DNA of 62,236 nt, taken from NCBI GenBank assembly GCA_049718765.1, contig JBNARI010000008.1, positions 1 through 62,236 on the forward strand, in the 5' to 3' direction. Each line of letters starts with the position of its first letter. Position 1 is the first letter of the stretch. Source of the stretch: JBNARI01 sp049718765 (GTDB lineage: Bacteria > Bacillota > Sulfobacillia > DUMF01). The translations under genes were made by a program, and so were the position numbers. The notes under the pieces were generated by a model, which did no database searches, was not told the origin of the DNA, and saw only the letters and a list, made by a program, of their open reading frames with translations. This document shows, piece after piece, positions 6,756-14,094 of this stretch.

Positions 6756-7271
6756 CTATCTGGCAGTACGTAGATACCCTCCCAACACGTTCCTGGCATC
6801 CAGGACCGTTATGAACACCTCTGGATCAGCCTCTTTGAGAATATCCACAAGGTGACCCAACCTCTTCCTTTCTGCTGTGACCATTAGTATGTCTCTGGCA
6901 CCTTCTTTGCCTTCGCCCTTCAGACAAGTGACCCCATACCCTGACTCCCTTAGCCTGGCGGCCACTTCCTGTGAGCAACAGTCCTTGAGGATTACCAGCA
7001 GGGTCTGGACGCCAAGCGCCATTTTCTCCTCAATTAGGCTCCCAGTAAAGTTCCCTGTTGCGAATCCCAGAGCATAGGCGACGATTTTTAGAGGATCGCT
7101 GAGGCTGGACATGACTCTTTGGAGAGCCAGTATGAATATGCTCACTTCCACAAAGCCTATCAGTGCTGCTTGGACCCTCTTTCCGCGCACCACCATGAGC
7201 AGCCTCATGGTCGCCAGGGAGACGTCGCACACTCGGGCACAGAAAATGAACAAGTACTCCAGCAACAACAT
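6756..7271 (-). CDS. UPF0316 membrane protein (DUF5698 plus DUF2179)
   Basis: 171 residues: three membrane helices in the first ~95 (LLLEYLFIFCARVCDVSLATMRLLMVVRG, then AALIGFVEVSIFILALQRV, then AYALGFATGNFTGSLIEEKMALG) and a soluble DUF2179 domain at ~97-171 with a ferredoxin-like fold (LLVILKDCCSQEVAARLRESGYGVTCLKGEG). The family is widespread in Firmicutes with no firm role; a nucleotide-sensing role for DUF2179 is only suggested in related proteins. It lies 23 bp upstream of rph on the same strand. Confidence 0.88.
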   Translation of the reverse strand: MLLLEYLFIFCARVCDVSLATMRLLMVVRGKRVQAALIGFVEVSIFILALQRVMSSLSDPLKIVAYALGFATGNFTGSLIEEKMALGVQTLLVILKDCCSQEVAARLRESGYGVTCLKGEGKEGARDILMVTAERKRLGHLVDILKEADPEVFITVLDARNVLGGYLRTAR

Positions 7272-7367
7272 GTTCCTTTCGCACCGCCCCTTAGAAAACT
7301 AAACCCTGACGCCATTCCTAAGAATAGCAGTCAGGGCAATTGGTAGCAAGTCAGTTCAAGGAAATCA

Positions 7368-7717
7368 TGGTGGAGGCGCGCGGATTTGCACCGCGGTCCG
7401 AAAGTGCAGATGCGAGAGCCTCTACGAACGTAGTCGGTTATTGAGCGTCTCGCTGCTTTGGCCGAGAACCGACACCCTCCAAAGCAGCCAGTTCCGTTGC
7501 TTTCCCCTGACGGTACGGAACTCTTCCGTCAGAGTATCTCACTGTGTGACACCCTTCTGGAGCCCGTGAGAAAAGCTCTAGAGAGCGTAGCTGCGTTAAT
7601 TAAGCAGCTAGAGCGTATTCAGTGTTGGCACTTATCTTGTCCCGCAGATTTACGAGATGCGGGCGCTCGGTCCGCAGCTCTTGCACCTAACACCCCCGTC
7701 GAGCCTAACTCGCCCCC
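7368..7717 (-). ncRNA. ssrA: Transfer-messenger RNA (tmRNA)
   Basis: The 350-nt RNA has a tRNA-like end: 5' GGGGGCG pairs with 3' CGCCTCC, followed by A and encoded CCA (7368-7370). The 5' region has the GTTAGGCTCGACGGGGG signature. The tag frame at 7600-7629 reads ANTEYALAA followed by TAA, a typical protease tag (an additional Ala comes from the charged tmRNA). It rescues stalled ribosomes with SmpB, encoded immediately upstream (6 bp). Confidence 0.96.
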
Positions 7718-7722
7718 ACTTG

Positions 7723-8190
7723 TCATGACCTGTACTTGAGCGCCCTTTCTATGGCTCTCTTGGCATCCCTCTCAGCAATCTCTTCTCGCCTGTCGTAAGC
7801 TCTCTTGCCCTTGGCCAAGGCAAGCTCAACCTTGGCAATGCCCCGTTTAAAGTATACTCTAAGGGGCACCAAAGTGAAACCTCTTTCCTTAACTTTGGAC
7901 TCAAGCCTCACTATCTCATGCTTGTGGAGCAGCAGCTTCCTCACGCGTAGCGGGTCATGGTTGAACCTATTGCTGTACTCGTATGGGGCAATGTGCATTC
8001 CGCGGAGGAAAACCTCTCGTCCCTTTATCTCCGCGTAGCTGTCCCGCAAGTTCACCCTGCCAAGGCGTAAGGACTTAACTTCGCTACCCATCAAAGCAAT
8101 GCCAGCTTCGATGGTTTCTTCGATGAAGTAGTCATGCCTGGCCTTGCGGTTTTCGGCAACAACCTTGATTTCTTCCCTTGAGCGTCCCAT
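7723..8190 (-). CDS. smpB: SsrA-binding protein SmpB
   Basis: 155 residues. SmpB binds the tRNA-like part of tmRNA and mimics an anticodon arm in the ribosome. The family core is clear: VVAENRKARHDYFIEETIEAGIALMGSEVKSLR, then SYAEIKGREVFLRGMHIAPYE and the basic tail RREEIAERDAKRAIERALK. ATG at 8190 fits family length; a strong promoter ends only 14 bp upstream, so the mRNA leader would be about 7 nt with no Shine-Dalgarno site. It pairs with ssrA. Confidence 0.96.
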   Translation of the reverse strand: MGRSREEIKVVAENRKARHDYFIEETIEAGIALMGSEVKSLRLGRVNLRDSYAEIKGREVFLRGMHIAPYEYSNRFNHDPLRVRKLLLHKHEIVRLESKVKERGFTLVPLRVYFKRGIAKVELALAKGKRAYDRREEIAERDAKRAIERALKYRS

Positions 8191-8203
8191 TTTGGCAAGT
8201 GTT

Positions 8204-8232
8204 ATTGTACACAGCCACACCTGAGCAGTCAA
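8204..8232 (-). promoter_or_regulatory. Sigma-A promoter of smpB-ssrA
   Basis: On the minus strand TTGACT (8227-8232), 17-bp spacer, TACAAT (8204-8209). It begins right at the end of arsN2 and predicts transcription start near 8197, seven nucleotides before the smpB ATG, giving a nearly leaderless message. Confidence 0.8.
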
Positions 8233-8233
8233 T

Positions 8234-8674
8234 CTAGCTGGTAGCCTTTGTCATCACTGTGGCGGACAACGGGCAGGTTCGCTTCACCTGCACCGATTGG
8301 GCCAAGGCAGCCGGAATGCAGTCTCGCTCCACCTTCACGAAACCCAGCCTATCGAAGAACCCTCTGGCAGTGGTCGTCAGCAGGTAGACTTCAAAAACCC
8401 CATTTTGCTTCGCTTTGTTTAGCACCTCGCATACCAACAGCTGGCCAAGTCCCTGCCCTCTCATGTCTTCGGATACCGCCAACGAGCGCAGTAATCCCAC
8501 AGATCCGTAAGACTCCAATCCCACGCAGCCAACTATTTGGGCACCATCCGTAGCCACCAGAAAACCCCTTAGGCTGGGACTTATTCCCTCCCTGCTCAGC
8601 CCTACACTCTCCAGCAGGCGGAGCACAGCTTGCCTGTCTTCGGGTGTTGCCTCCCTCACAGTCCAGTTGGTCAT
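8234..8674 (-). CDS. GNAT acetyltransferase, ArsN2-like arsenic resistance protein
   Basis: 146 residues with one GNAT fold: LRSLAVSEDMRGQGLGQLLVCEVL is the acetyl-CoA binding motif (R/Q-x-x-G-x-G/A). The C-terminal LLTTTARGFFDRLGFVKVERD is characteristic of ArsN2-type proteins of arsenic operons; related ArsN1 enzymes acetylate arsenothricin-like organoarsenicals. Its ATG overlaps the TGA of arsM (ATGA), so it is the last gene of the arsenic cluster. The exact substrate is not known from sequence. Confidence 0.85.
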   Translation of the reverse strand: MTNWTVREATPEDRQAVLRLLESVGLSREGISPSLRGFLVATDGAQIVGCVGLESYGSVGLLRSLAVSEDMRGQGLGQLLVCEVLNKAKQNGVFEVYLLTTTARGFFDRLGFVKVERDCIPAALAQSVQVKRTCPLSATVMTKATS

Positions 8675-9450
8675 AGGCCGCTGCTCCCTTGAGCCTTGGG
8701 CTTGACAGCCTTGACAATGACGCTCGCTAGCTCTCCCACTGGTCTGAGCTCCTGCATGCTGCCAGGTAATTCTATGGTCTGAACTGGCTCCACTTCCACG
8801 GACACAAAGCCTGCATCCTTTAGCAGTTTGCGGTACTCCTCAAGGTCTAATGCGCCCCCAATGCAACTCGCCCACAGTTCAGCGTCCTGGCGCACCCACT
8901 CTGGCACTGGCTGCAGCCATGCGGTGTCAAACAGGGCTATCCGGCCCCCAGGCTTTAGCACCCTGAACGCTTCTCGCATTACTTTCACTTTGTCTACCGC
9001 AAGGTTGATGACACAGTTGGATATGATCACATCTACGTGGCAGTCAGAAAGCGGTATTTCTTCCATCTTGGCCTTAAGAAACTCGATGTTACTCAGCCCA
9101 CTCTTTGACTGGTACTGCTTAGCAAGTTCAACCATGGCGACCGATGCATCGACTCCGTACACTTTGCCATGGGGTCCAACCAGTCTTGCGCTCACAAAAG
9201 CATCCAGGCCAGCGCCACTGCCCAAATCGAGGACTATTTCTCCCTCTTTGAGATCCGCAATTGCGATGGGATTCCCGCACCCTAGTGAGGCGTTAAGAAG
9301 TTCCTCGGGTACATCAATGGCTTCCGCCATGTAGTTGCCCCCACCACAACAGCTATCGGTGGAGCAGCAACCTGGTCTAGCGTTAGCCAGCAAGGCCCGG
9401 GCTATTTGGTCGTACCTTTCCTGCACAATTCGGCTGAAATCCGGTTTCAC
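8671..9450 (-). CDS. arsM: Arsenite S-adenosylmethionine methyltransferase
   Basis: About 259 residues from GTG at 9450, chosen for the GGGGG site 8 nt upstream; GTG overlaps the TGA of the marR gene. It methylates As(III) with SAM. The SAM site is LDLGSGAGLDAF. Conserved arsenic-binding cysteines are seen in LGCGNP (near residue 58), ISNCVINL (near 146) and ASCIGGAL (near 196), matching the three essential Cys of ArsM. An N-terminal Cys-rich patch (CCSTDSCCGGG) is also typical. It lies between marR and arsN2. Confidence 0.94.
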   Translation of the reverse strand: MKPDFSRIVQERYDQIARALLANARPGCCSTDSCCGGGNYMAEAIDVPEELLNASLGCGNPIAIADLKEGEIVLDLGSGAGLDAFVSARLVGPHGKVYGVDASVAMVELAKQYQSKSGLSNIEFLKAKMEEIPLSDCHVDVIISNCVINLAVDKVKVMREAFRVLKPGGRIALFDTAWLQPVPEWVRQDAELWASCIGGALDLEEYRKLLKDAGFVSVEVEPVQTIELPGSMQELRPVGELASVIVKAVKPKAQGSSGL

Positions 9451-9905
9451 ACACAACACCCCCTATTCGCCTTCCAAGTGGCTTCAACCAGCAAGGCAAG
9501 ACACTCAATAACTAGCTCGCGTTTCCCCTCGACAATGTTCTGAAGCACACAACTTGCAAAAGCGTCCATTTCCAAATTGATCCGAGTGACTAGCTCGTGC
9601 CCTGCCTCGGTCAGTTGGAAGCAAACTCGGCGCCTGTCCTTTGGATCTTCTAGCCTTCTTAAAAGCCCCCTTCGAACCAGACCATCAGCCACCCTGCTCA
9701 CTGTACTCATGTCAATCCCAAGCGCAGACGCCAAATCGCTGAGGCTGCAACCCTTTTCCTTTTTCCGGTTGACTTCCAACATCAGGTGACACTGGGACAG
9801 AGTCACTCCACAGCAGCCAGCCTCGCTCCTTTCCAAAAGGCGAAGAGCCCTGGTTAGTTCCGCAAGGAGCCCTCGAAACCGGACTGGATTGGCATCTCCG
9901 CTCAT
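9447..9905 (-). CDS. Cys-rich MarR-family regulator of the arsenic cluster
   Basis: 152 residues from ATG at 9905 (GGGTGGTAGC precedes it; a longer frame upstream runs across the promoter and is rejected). A winged helix-turn-helix occupies ~45-115: CSLSDLASALGIDMSTVSRVADGLVRRGLLRRLEDPKDRRRVCFQLTEAG. Cysteines cluster before the HTH (SEAGCCGVTLSQCH) and at the extreme C-terminus (NRGCCV), good candidates for binding trivalent arsenic. Inference: it senses As(III) or methylarsenite and controls arsM-arsN2 from the promoter and dyad at 9923-9952. Confidence 0.85.
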   Translation of the reverse strand: MSGDANPVRFRGLLAELTRALRLLERSEAGCCGVTLSQCHLMLEVNRKKEKGCSLSDLASALGIDMSTVSRVADGLVRRGLLRRLEDPKDRRRVCFQLTEAGHELVTRINLEMDAFASCVLQNIVEGKRELVIECLALLVEATWKANRGCCV

Positions 9906-9922
9906 GCTACCACCCACGTGGT

Positions 9923-9952
9923 ATTGTATTCTACAGTCGTTGCATTGTGCAA
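9923..9952 (-). promoter_or_regulatory. Promoter of marR-arsM-arsN2
   Basis: On the minus strand TTGCAC (9947-9952), 18-bp spacer and TACAAT (9923-9928). The start codon of marR lies 18 bp downstream of the -10 box. The -35 box is inside a perfect dyad, suggesting self-repression. Confidence 0.6.
9940..9952. promoter_or_regulatory. Candidate operator TTGCA-TTG-TGCAA
   Basis: A perfect 5-bp dyad around three bases overlaps the -35 box of the marR promoter. Position and symmetry fit a MarR-dimer operator, but half-sites are short for this family. Confidence 0.5.
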
Positions 9953-9993
9953 GTAATTGGGCGTTAGTAACCGAAGAGCTATCTGATGGTTCA

Positions 9994-10281
9994 TCAGCCT
10001 CCAAAGGCGCCGTCTAGCAGCACCACCTTGTCTCCATCCTGAAGTGTCGTGTCCAAGTCGTTGACCTTATCGCCGTTCCGGAGGACCAGGATCGCCTCTC
10101 GGCCAGGCTCGCCAATCCCTTCCTTCAGCGCCGGAGCCAGCGCAGGTTGCTGCTGGGCGACTTTATCCAGTAAGTCCCGAACCCGTCTGCCCCCTGCAGC
10201 CAGCTCAACCTGGCTTTCTCCCCTGTGCCCAATTGTGAACAGGTAGGACTTCACTGTCACTTTTATCCCTTCCTCAGCCAC
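9994..10281 (-). CDS. MoaD/ThiS-like ubiquitin-fold sulfur carrier
   Basis: About 95 residues from GTG at 10281 (GGAGGG 7 nt upstream; other starts are possible). The beta-grasp fold is suggested by KVTVKSYLFTIGHRGESQVELAAGGRRVRDLLDKV, then LVLRNGDKVNDLDTTLQDGDKVVLLDGAFGG. The protein ends exactly in Gly-Gly, the feature that is adenylated and thiocarboxylated in MoaD, ThiS and related carriers. No E1-like activating enzyme or molybdopterin/thiamine gene is nearby; instead it sits in the arsenic cluster behind the hydrogenase-like protein (18 bp). Its role there is unknown; sulfur delivery to a metal site or to a thiolated arsenical is speculation. Confidence 0.8.
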   Translation of the reverse strand: MAEEGIKVTVKSYLFTIGHRGESQVELAAGGRRVRDLLDKVAQQQPALAPALKEGIGEPGREAILVLRNGDKVNDLDTTLQDGDKVVLLDGAFGG

Positions 10282-10299
10282 TTCATTTCCCTCCAAAGG

Positions 10300-11049
10300 T
10301 CAACTTGGGTTGCGCTCAACCCATTTGAGCACGGCTTGCCTGCGCTCCACCATAGGTAATGTGGTTCCCATACCAGGACCGCCAAGACACCCTCCTTCGC
10401 ACGCGAGCACTTCGTGGTAACCTGCACTTCCTTTCTCTAACAGCTGCTCGATAAAACGCCTGCATCGCTCAAGACCATTGACTCCTTCCACCAACACTGC
10501 CAGCCGTGCCCACGCAGGGACTTCTCCACTCAAAGACCCCTCCCGCAGCTCCCGTAGTGTAATGCCCCTTCGTCGAAACCAGTCACGTAGCTGTGCAAAC
10601 GTAACCAACGCGTCTGGACCAGTGCCTGCTGGGTGGGCCTCTCTGCCCTTCGCGTTGCACGGTCCAATGAACGCAATCACAGATCCGTTCCCCCATTCCT
10701 GCCTGAGCATGCTGCAGTGCAACATCATGGGCGAAGGGAACGGGCACAAGAAGGGTAGAGCCTCTGGCAATTCTCGGGACACCAGCTCTACTACCCTGGG
10801 GCACGAACTGGAGATCACAGGCCTTTGGCCCGGCTGCATCTTGTGAACCGCACTTCTCAAGTGAATCAGCGCCCTTGCAGTCTCCTCCACACAGGAAAAA
10901 CCGAGAGCCTTCAGCCCGGCGACTACCTGCGGAGCACTCACCTCTGGAAACGCCGCAGGAAAGGACGGGGCCAAACTGGCAACCACCTTCTTTCCCATTG
11001 CAATGCTTGCTTCCAACAGCTCTATGGCAGCTGTTCCTACGCAAGTCAA
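10300..11049 (-). CDS. [FeFe]-hydrogenase-like H-cluster domain protein lacking ferredoxin domains
   Basis: About 249 residues from TTG at 11049 (ATG at 10998 is an alternative). It corresponds to the large-subunit C-terminal domain of iron-only hydrogenases. Three motifs align with the H-cluster loops: SSCPRVVELV (Cys83), IGPCNAKGRE (Cys131) and LACEGGCLGGPG (Cys217, Cys221), so all four cluster-binding Cys positions are present. The variant SSCP form and the missing second Cys of loop 1 resemble the sensory, non-catalytic group rather than HydA. The usual N-terminal ferredoxin modules are absent: only 25 bp separate it from acr3. Lying between acr3 and the sulfur-carrier gene, it may sense redox state or arsenic, which is inference. 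Confidence 0.82.
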   Translation of the reverse strand: MTCVGTAAIELLEASIAMGKKVVASLAPSFPAAFPEVSAPQVVAGLKALGFSCVEETARALIHLRSAVHKMQPGQRPVISSSCPRVVELVSRELPEALPFLCPFPSPMMLHCSMLRQEWGNGSVIAFIGPCNAKGREAHPAGTGPDALVTFAQLRDWFRRRGITLRELREGSLSGEVPAWARLAVLVEGVNGLERCRRFIEQLLEKGSAGYHEVLACEGGCLGGPGMGTTLPMVERRQAVLKWVERNPS

Positions 11050-11074
11050 GGGCTACAGACACCTCTCACCAGAG

Positions 11075-12145
11075 TCAGGGCTGTTTTTGGGCTTGAGGCG
11101 CCGGGAACCAATGCTTGGTCCTGTTGCAGAACGCCACGAGGCTCAGCATTATCGGCACTTCTTCCAGAACACCAACCACGGTTGCCAGAGCAGCACCCGA
11201 TCCCAGGCCGAACAGGGAAATCGCCACTGCCACTGCAAGCTCGAAGAAGTTGCTGGCCCCTATCATGGCCGCTGGAGCTGCAACCGTGTTGTCAACGCGC
11301 CACAGCCACGCCCAGGCATAAGCTATTGCGAAGATCAGGTACGTCTGTATTGTCAGCGGGACAGCAATCAGCAGTATGTGGAAGAAGTCCTTGGTAATCG
11401 TTTCTCCCTGGAACGAGAACAAGATGATCAGCGTGAGCAAGAGGCCGATGATGGTGAAAGGCTTGAGTCTAGGCAGGAATTCGGTCTCAAACCACCTGAT
11501 CCCCCGGGTCTTTATCAGTCGGACCCTTGTATAGTACCCTGCAGTAAGTGGAATCACCACGTATAGCACCACGGAAAGCAGGATTGTCTCATACGGAACC
11601 TTGAGTTGGGCTAACCCCAGCTCAAACATTACAATTGGTGCGTACAGGAATAGAATAATCAAATCGTTAATTGCTACTTGCACAAGTGTGTGCGCCGGAT
11701 TTCCTCCGCTGAGGTAGCTCCAGACAAACACCATGGCAGTGCAAGGCGCCGCGCCAAGGAAAATGGCTCCTGCCACATATTGCTGCGCCAGCTCTGCAGG
11801 TATCCACCTGGCAAACAGCACCTTAAGAAACAACCACGACAGTCCAAGCATAGTAAAGGGTTTGACGGCCCAGTTAACCACCAGAGTTATGATCAGACCT
11901 TTGGGCTGCCTGCTCGCCCTTACAATGCTTCCGAAGTCTATCTGCACCATCATCGGATAGATCATGAACCATATGAGTATCGCCACGGGGATGGACACCT
12001 GAGCGTACTCAAACCTGCTCAGTGCTCGAGGGAATTCCGGAAACGTTGTCCCCACAAATACCCCGACCACTATGCAGATCGCAACCCATACCGTGAGGTA
12101 CTTCTCGAAAAAGCCTAAACCCGCCCTGGGCGACTGTTTTTTCAT
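11075..12145 (-). CDS. acr3: Arsenite efflux permease, Acr3 family
   Basis: 356 residues from ATG at 12145, with GGAGG 8 nt upstream. Ten membrane helices are apparent. The family core GAAPCTAMVFVWSYLSGGNPAHTLVQVAINDL contains the Cys of helix 4 that is essential for arsenite transport, and GASNFFELAVAVAISLFGLGSGAALATVVGVLEEVPIMLSL contains the second conserved block with the essential Glu. It exports As(OH)3 driven by the proton gradient. Second transport-related gene behind arsR and usp. Confidence 0.96.
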   Translation of the reverse strand: MKKQSPRAGLGFFEKYLTVWVAICIVVGVFVGTTFPEFPRALSRFEYAQVSIPVAILIWFMIYPMMVQIDFGSIVRASRQPKGLIITLVVNWAVKPFTMLGLSWLFLKVLFARWIPAELAQQYVAGAIFLGAAPCTAMVFVWSYLSGGNPAHTLVQVAINDLIILFLYAPIVMFELGLAQLKVPYETILLSVVLYVVIPLTAGYYTRVRLIKTRGIRWFETEFLPRLKPFTIIGLLLTLIILFSFQGETITKDFFHILLIAVPLTIQTYLIFAIAYAWAWLWRVDNTVAAPAAMIGASNFFELAVAVAISLFGLGSGAALATVVGVLEEVPIMLSLVAFCNRTKHWFPAPQAQKQP

Positions 12146-12168
12146 CCATCCTACCTCCACTTCTGCAA

Positions 12169-13005
12169 TCAATTGGTGTTGCGATTGGGAACCACCAGGA
12201 CTGGCCGGCTGGCCCGTCTTGCTACAGCCTCGGCAGTGCTGCCAATCAGGAGCTCCCGTATCCTCCCCCTGCCCCGTTTCCCCACTATAATCAGGCTTGC
12301 ATCTATTTCCTCGGCAGTCCGGATGATGTTGACGGAAGCTATTCCAACCGCTGTTTTGCCAGATACCTTTAACCCACCTCCGGAACAGCGATCCACAAGA
12401 CAGCGAATATGCTCCGACGCCGCTTCTTCCAATCGCCGGAGCTGCTCCTGACCTGTACCCTCATCCACCACACTCAACACAACGATTTCCCTAGCCACTG
12501 GAGCCAGTTTGCACGTGACGGCTTCAGCTCGTTCTGCTGCTGCGGACACATCTGTTGCCAGAAGTAGTCTCTCCCACAGCGGCCTTAGGGGGGCAATCAA
12601 ATCTTCCTGGCCGGTCCGTTCGATCAGGACCGGAACATTGCTCAGCCTTAGGGTATCCGATGCAGTGCTGCCCAGGAAAGCATCCCTCCAAAGGCTCTCC
12701 CCTCTGGACCCGATCAGGACCAACGAAGCCCCCAGTTCTTCGGCCAGCCTTGTGATTTCATAGCCTGGAAATCCTACCGGCGCATGCCAGGAGACATCAA
12801 AGCCCTTCAACTGCCATGCCTTTTCCCTCAGCCATTCAACGTGGCCGTTCACCAGGTTGGGCGCCATGCCCCCCGTGATCCCTACGTCCACAACCCACGC
12901 CAGAGCTACCGATTGAGTGCCCACAGCCCTGAGGTCGTTCAACCTGGCAAGCACTCTCTCCGATGCTGTCGACCCGTCCAGTCCGACAACAATTCGCTCA
13001 AACAC
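12169..13005 (-). CDS. Tandem universal stress protein
   Basis: 278 residues with two UspA domains. Domain 1 (1-~130) starts FERIVVGLDGSTASERVL and ends with the ATP loop GSRGESLWRDAFLGSTA. Domain 2 (~145-278) ends GKRGRGRIRELLIGSTAEAVARRASRPVLVVP. Both keep the G-2x-G-9x-G-S/T nucleotide loop. It starts with GTG at 13005 behind a GGGGG site and lies between arsR and acr3, an arrangement suggesting a link to arsenite efflux; its role there is not established. Confidence 0.92.
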   Translation of the reverse strand: MFERIVVGLDGSTASERVLARLNDLRAVGTQSVALAWVVDVGITGGMAPNLVNGHVEWLREKAWQLKGFDVSWHAPVGFPGYEITRLAEELGASLVLIGSRGESLWRDAFLGSTASDTLRLSNVPVLIERTGQEDLIAPLRPLWERLLLATDVSAAAERAEAVTCKLAPVAREIVVLSVVDEGTGQEQLRRLEEAASEHIRCLVDRCSGGGLKVSGKTAVGIASVNIIRTAEEIDASLIIVGKRGRGRIRELLIGSTAEAVARRASRPVLVVPNRNTN

Positions 13006-13026
13006 GCTGATCCCCCTTTCATGACA

Positions 13027-13383
13027 TCACTTGCACCTGCGCGCTTTTGACCTTGCCATCGCACGGCGAGCCTCAATTGCCAAATCCCGCAGTTCGTCGA
13101 CTTGGTCTATCGGGCCAGACAACAGATTTTGCACCTCAGCCATGCCCTTCTCCAGCCGGTCCCAATTCAACGAACAAAAAACCCACTGTCCTTCCCTTGT
13201 CTGCTCGATCAAGCCTGCATTGCGAAGAATACGCAGGTGCTGAGACACGGCAGGCTCACTCATTTGTAGCGCCTCTTCGATCTCGCACACACAAAGGGGC
13301 CCCAGGGTCAACAGTTTGAGTATCTTGAATCGGGTCTCTTGCCCTAGGGCTGCCAGGAATCTGACCGCCTCTGCCAGAGACAC
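13027..13383 (-). CDS. arsR: ArsR-family arsenic-responsive repressor
   Basis: 118 residues from GTG at 13383. Winged helix at ~20-90: RFKILKLLTLGPLCVCEIEEALQMSEPAVSQHLRILRNAGLIEQTREGQWVFCSL. The metalloregulatory motif LCVCEI carries the paired Cys of the classical ELCVCDL arsenite site; extra Cys are in VFCSL and the C-terminal RRCK. It should repress the arsR-usp-acr3 unit and release DNA on binding As(III). It is the first gene of the cluster. Confidence 0.93.
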   Translation of the reverse strand: MSLAEAVRFLAALGQETRFKILKLLTLGPLCVCEIEEALQMSEPAVSQHLRILRNAGLIEQTREGQWVFCSLNWDRLEKGMAEVQNLLSGPIDQVDELRDLAIEARRAMARSKARRCK

Positions 13384-13482
13384 AGCTCAAAAATCACTCC
13401 CTATTTTGCCATATTCACATTTCCTTATATCCTGAGCATTTTGACAGCGTGCGTCCAAACTGCCCCGCACGCTACTCGAACA
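13384..13482 (-). promoter_or_regulatory. arsR upstream region
   Basis: An AT-rich leader before arsR; on the minus strand it includes GGATATAAGGAAATGTGAATATGG, which carries ATAT-type half-sites and could hold the -10 region and operator. No clean -35/-10 pair or perfect dyad is visible, so the exact promoter is not called. Confidence 0.35.
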
Positions 13483-14034
13483 TCATAGCCCTAATGCATC
13501 AGACACACATTTCATGGCCTCTAGCCCAATGGCAATGAAATCAAGTAGTTCTAACCCCAATTGGTCACAGGCAGCAATTACGGCCCTATTAGCTCCCCTG
13601 GCAAAGGACTTTTCGTGATAGCGGTTAAGCACGAATTCTGGTGTGATGGGATCCAGCTTCTTCGACGGGTGAATCAGAGCTGCTGCCACAATCAGGCCAG
13701 TCAAGGGGTCGCTACAGTACAAGGCCTTGGCCATTAGGGTTTCCCTTGGAAGGCCGTGCCTTTCGTTGTGCGCTTCCACAGCCTGAACCATCTCTTCATC
13801 GAAGCCCAGGGTCCTCACGATCTCGCCGCTCCTCAGGCTATGCCTGCAAGGGTCGTTCTTGGTCTCTTCGTAGTCTATGTCATGGAGCAGCCCCGCCAGG
13901 CCCCACCTTTCCTCGTCCTGATTGAAGCGCCTTGCAAGGGCGCGCATCACAGCCTCCACGGCGAGACAGTGCTTGTAAAGGTTTGCCGAAAGCTTGGTTC
14001 TTGCTAACTCCCTTGCTTCCTCTACAGAAACCAC
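13483..14034 (-). CDS. HD-domain metal-dependent phosphohydrolase
   Basis: About 183 residues from GTG at 14034 (GGGGG 8 nt upstream; GTG at 14052 also possible). HD motif order: KHCLAVEAVMRALARRF, then LAGLLHDIDYEETKNDP with the HD pair, then HSLRSGEIV and EAHNERHG, and a late SDPLTGLIVAAALI with the Asp. Family members hydrolyse small phosphate esters or nucleotides; the substrate is unknown. It is the gene after hppA on the same strand, separated by a hairpin. Confidence 0.88.
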   Translation of the reverse strand: MVSVEEARELARTKLSANLYKHCLAVEAVMRALARRFNQDEERWGLAGLLHDIDYEETKNDPCRHSLRSGEIVRTLGFDEEMVQAVEAHNERHGLPRETLMAKALYCSDPLTGLIVAAALIHPSKKLDPITPEFVLNRYHEKSFARGANRAVIAACDQLGLELLDFIAIGLEAMKCVSDALGL

Positions 14035-14066
14035 AGCAACTACCCCCAACACTACCCACAGTGAGA

Positions 14067-14087
14067 GGGGCCCGCAGGTTGGGCCCC
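14067..14087 (-). terminator. GC-rich hairpin after hppA
   Basis: GGGGCCC (14067-14073) pairs with GGGCCCC (14081-14087) around a 7-nt loop, 8 bp beyond the hppA stop. There is no T-run, so it may only partly stop transcription. Confidence 0.5.
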
Positions 14088-14094
14088 CGCAGGG

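Noticed and set aside
7458..7739. 93-residue plus-strand frame
   Set aside because: It lies antisense to tmRNA and has no ribosome site.
10300..11049. Catalytic [FeFe] hydrogenase
   Set aside because: The usual ferredoxin domains and extra loop residues are missing, and no hydE/F/G maturation genes are in the window; a sensory or other cluster-binding role fits better.
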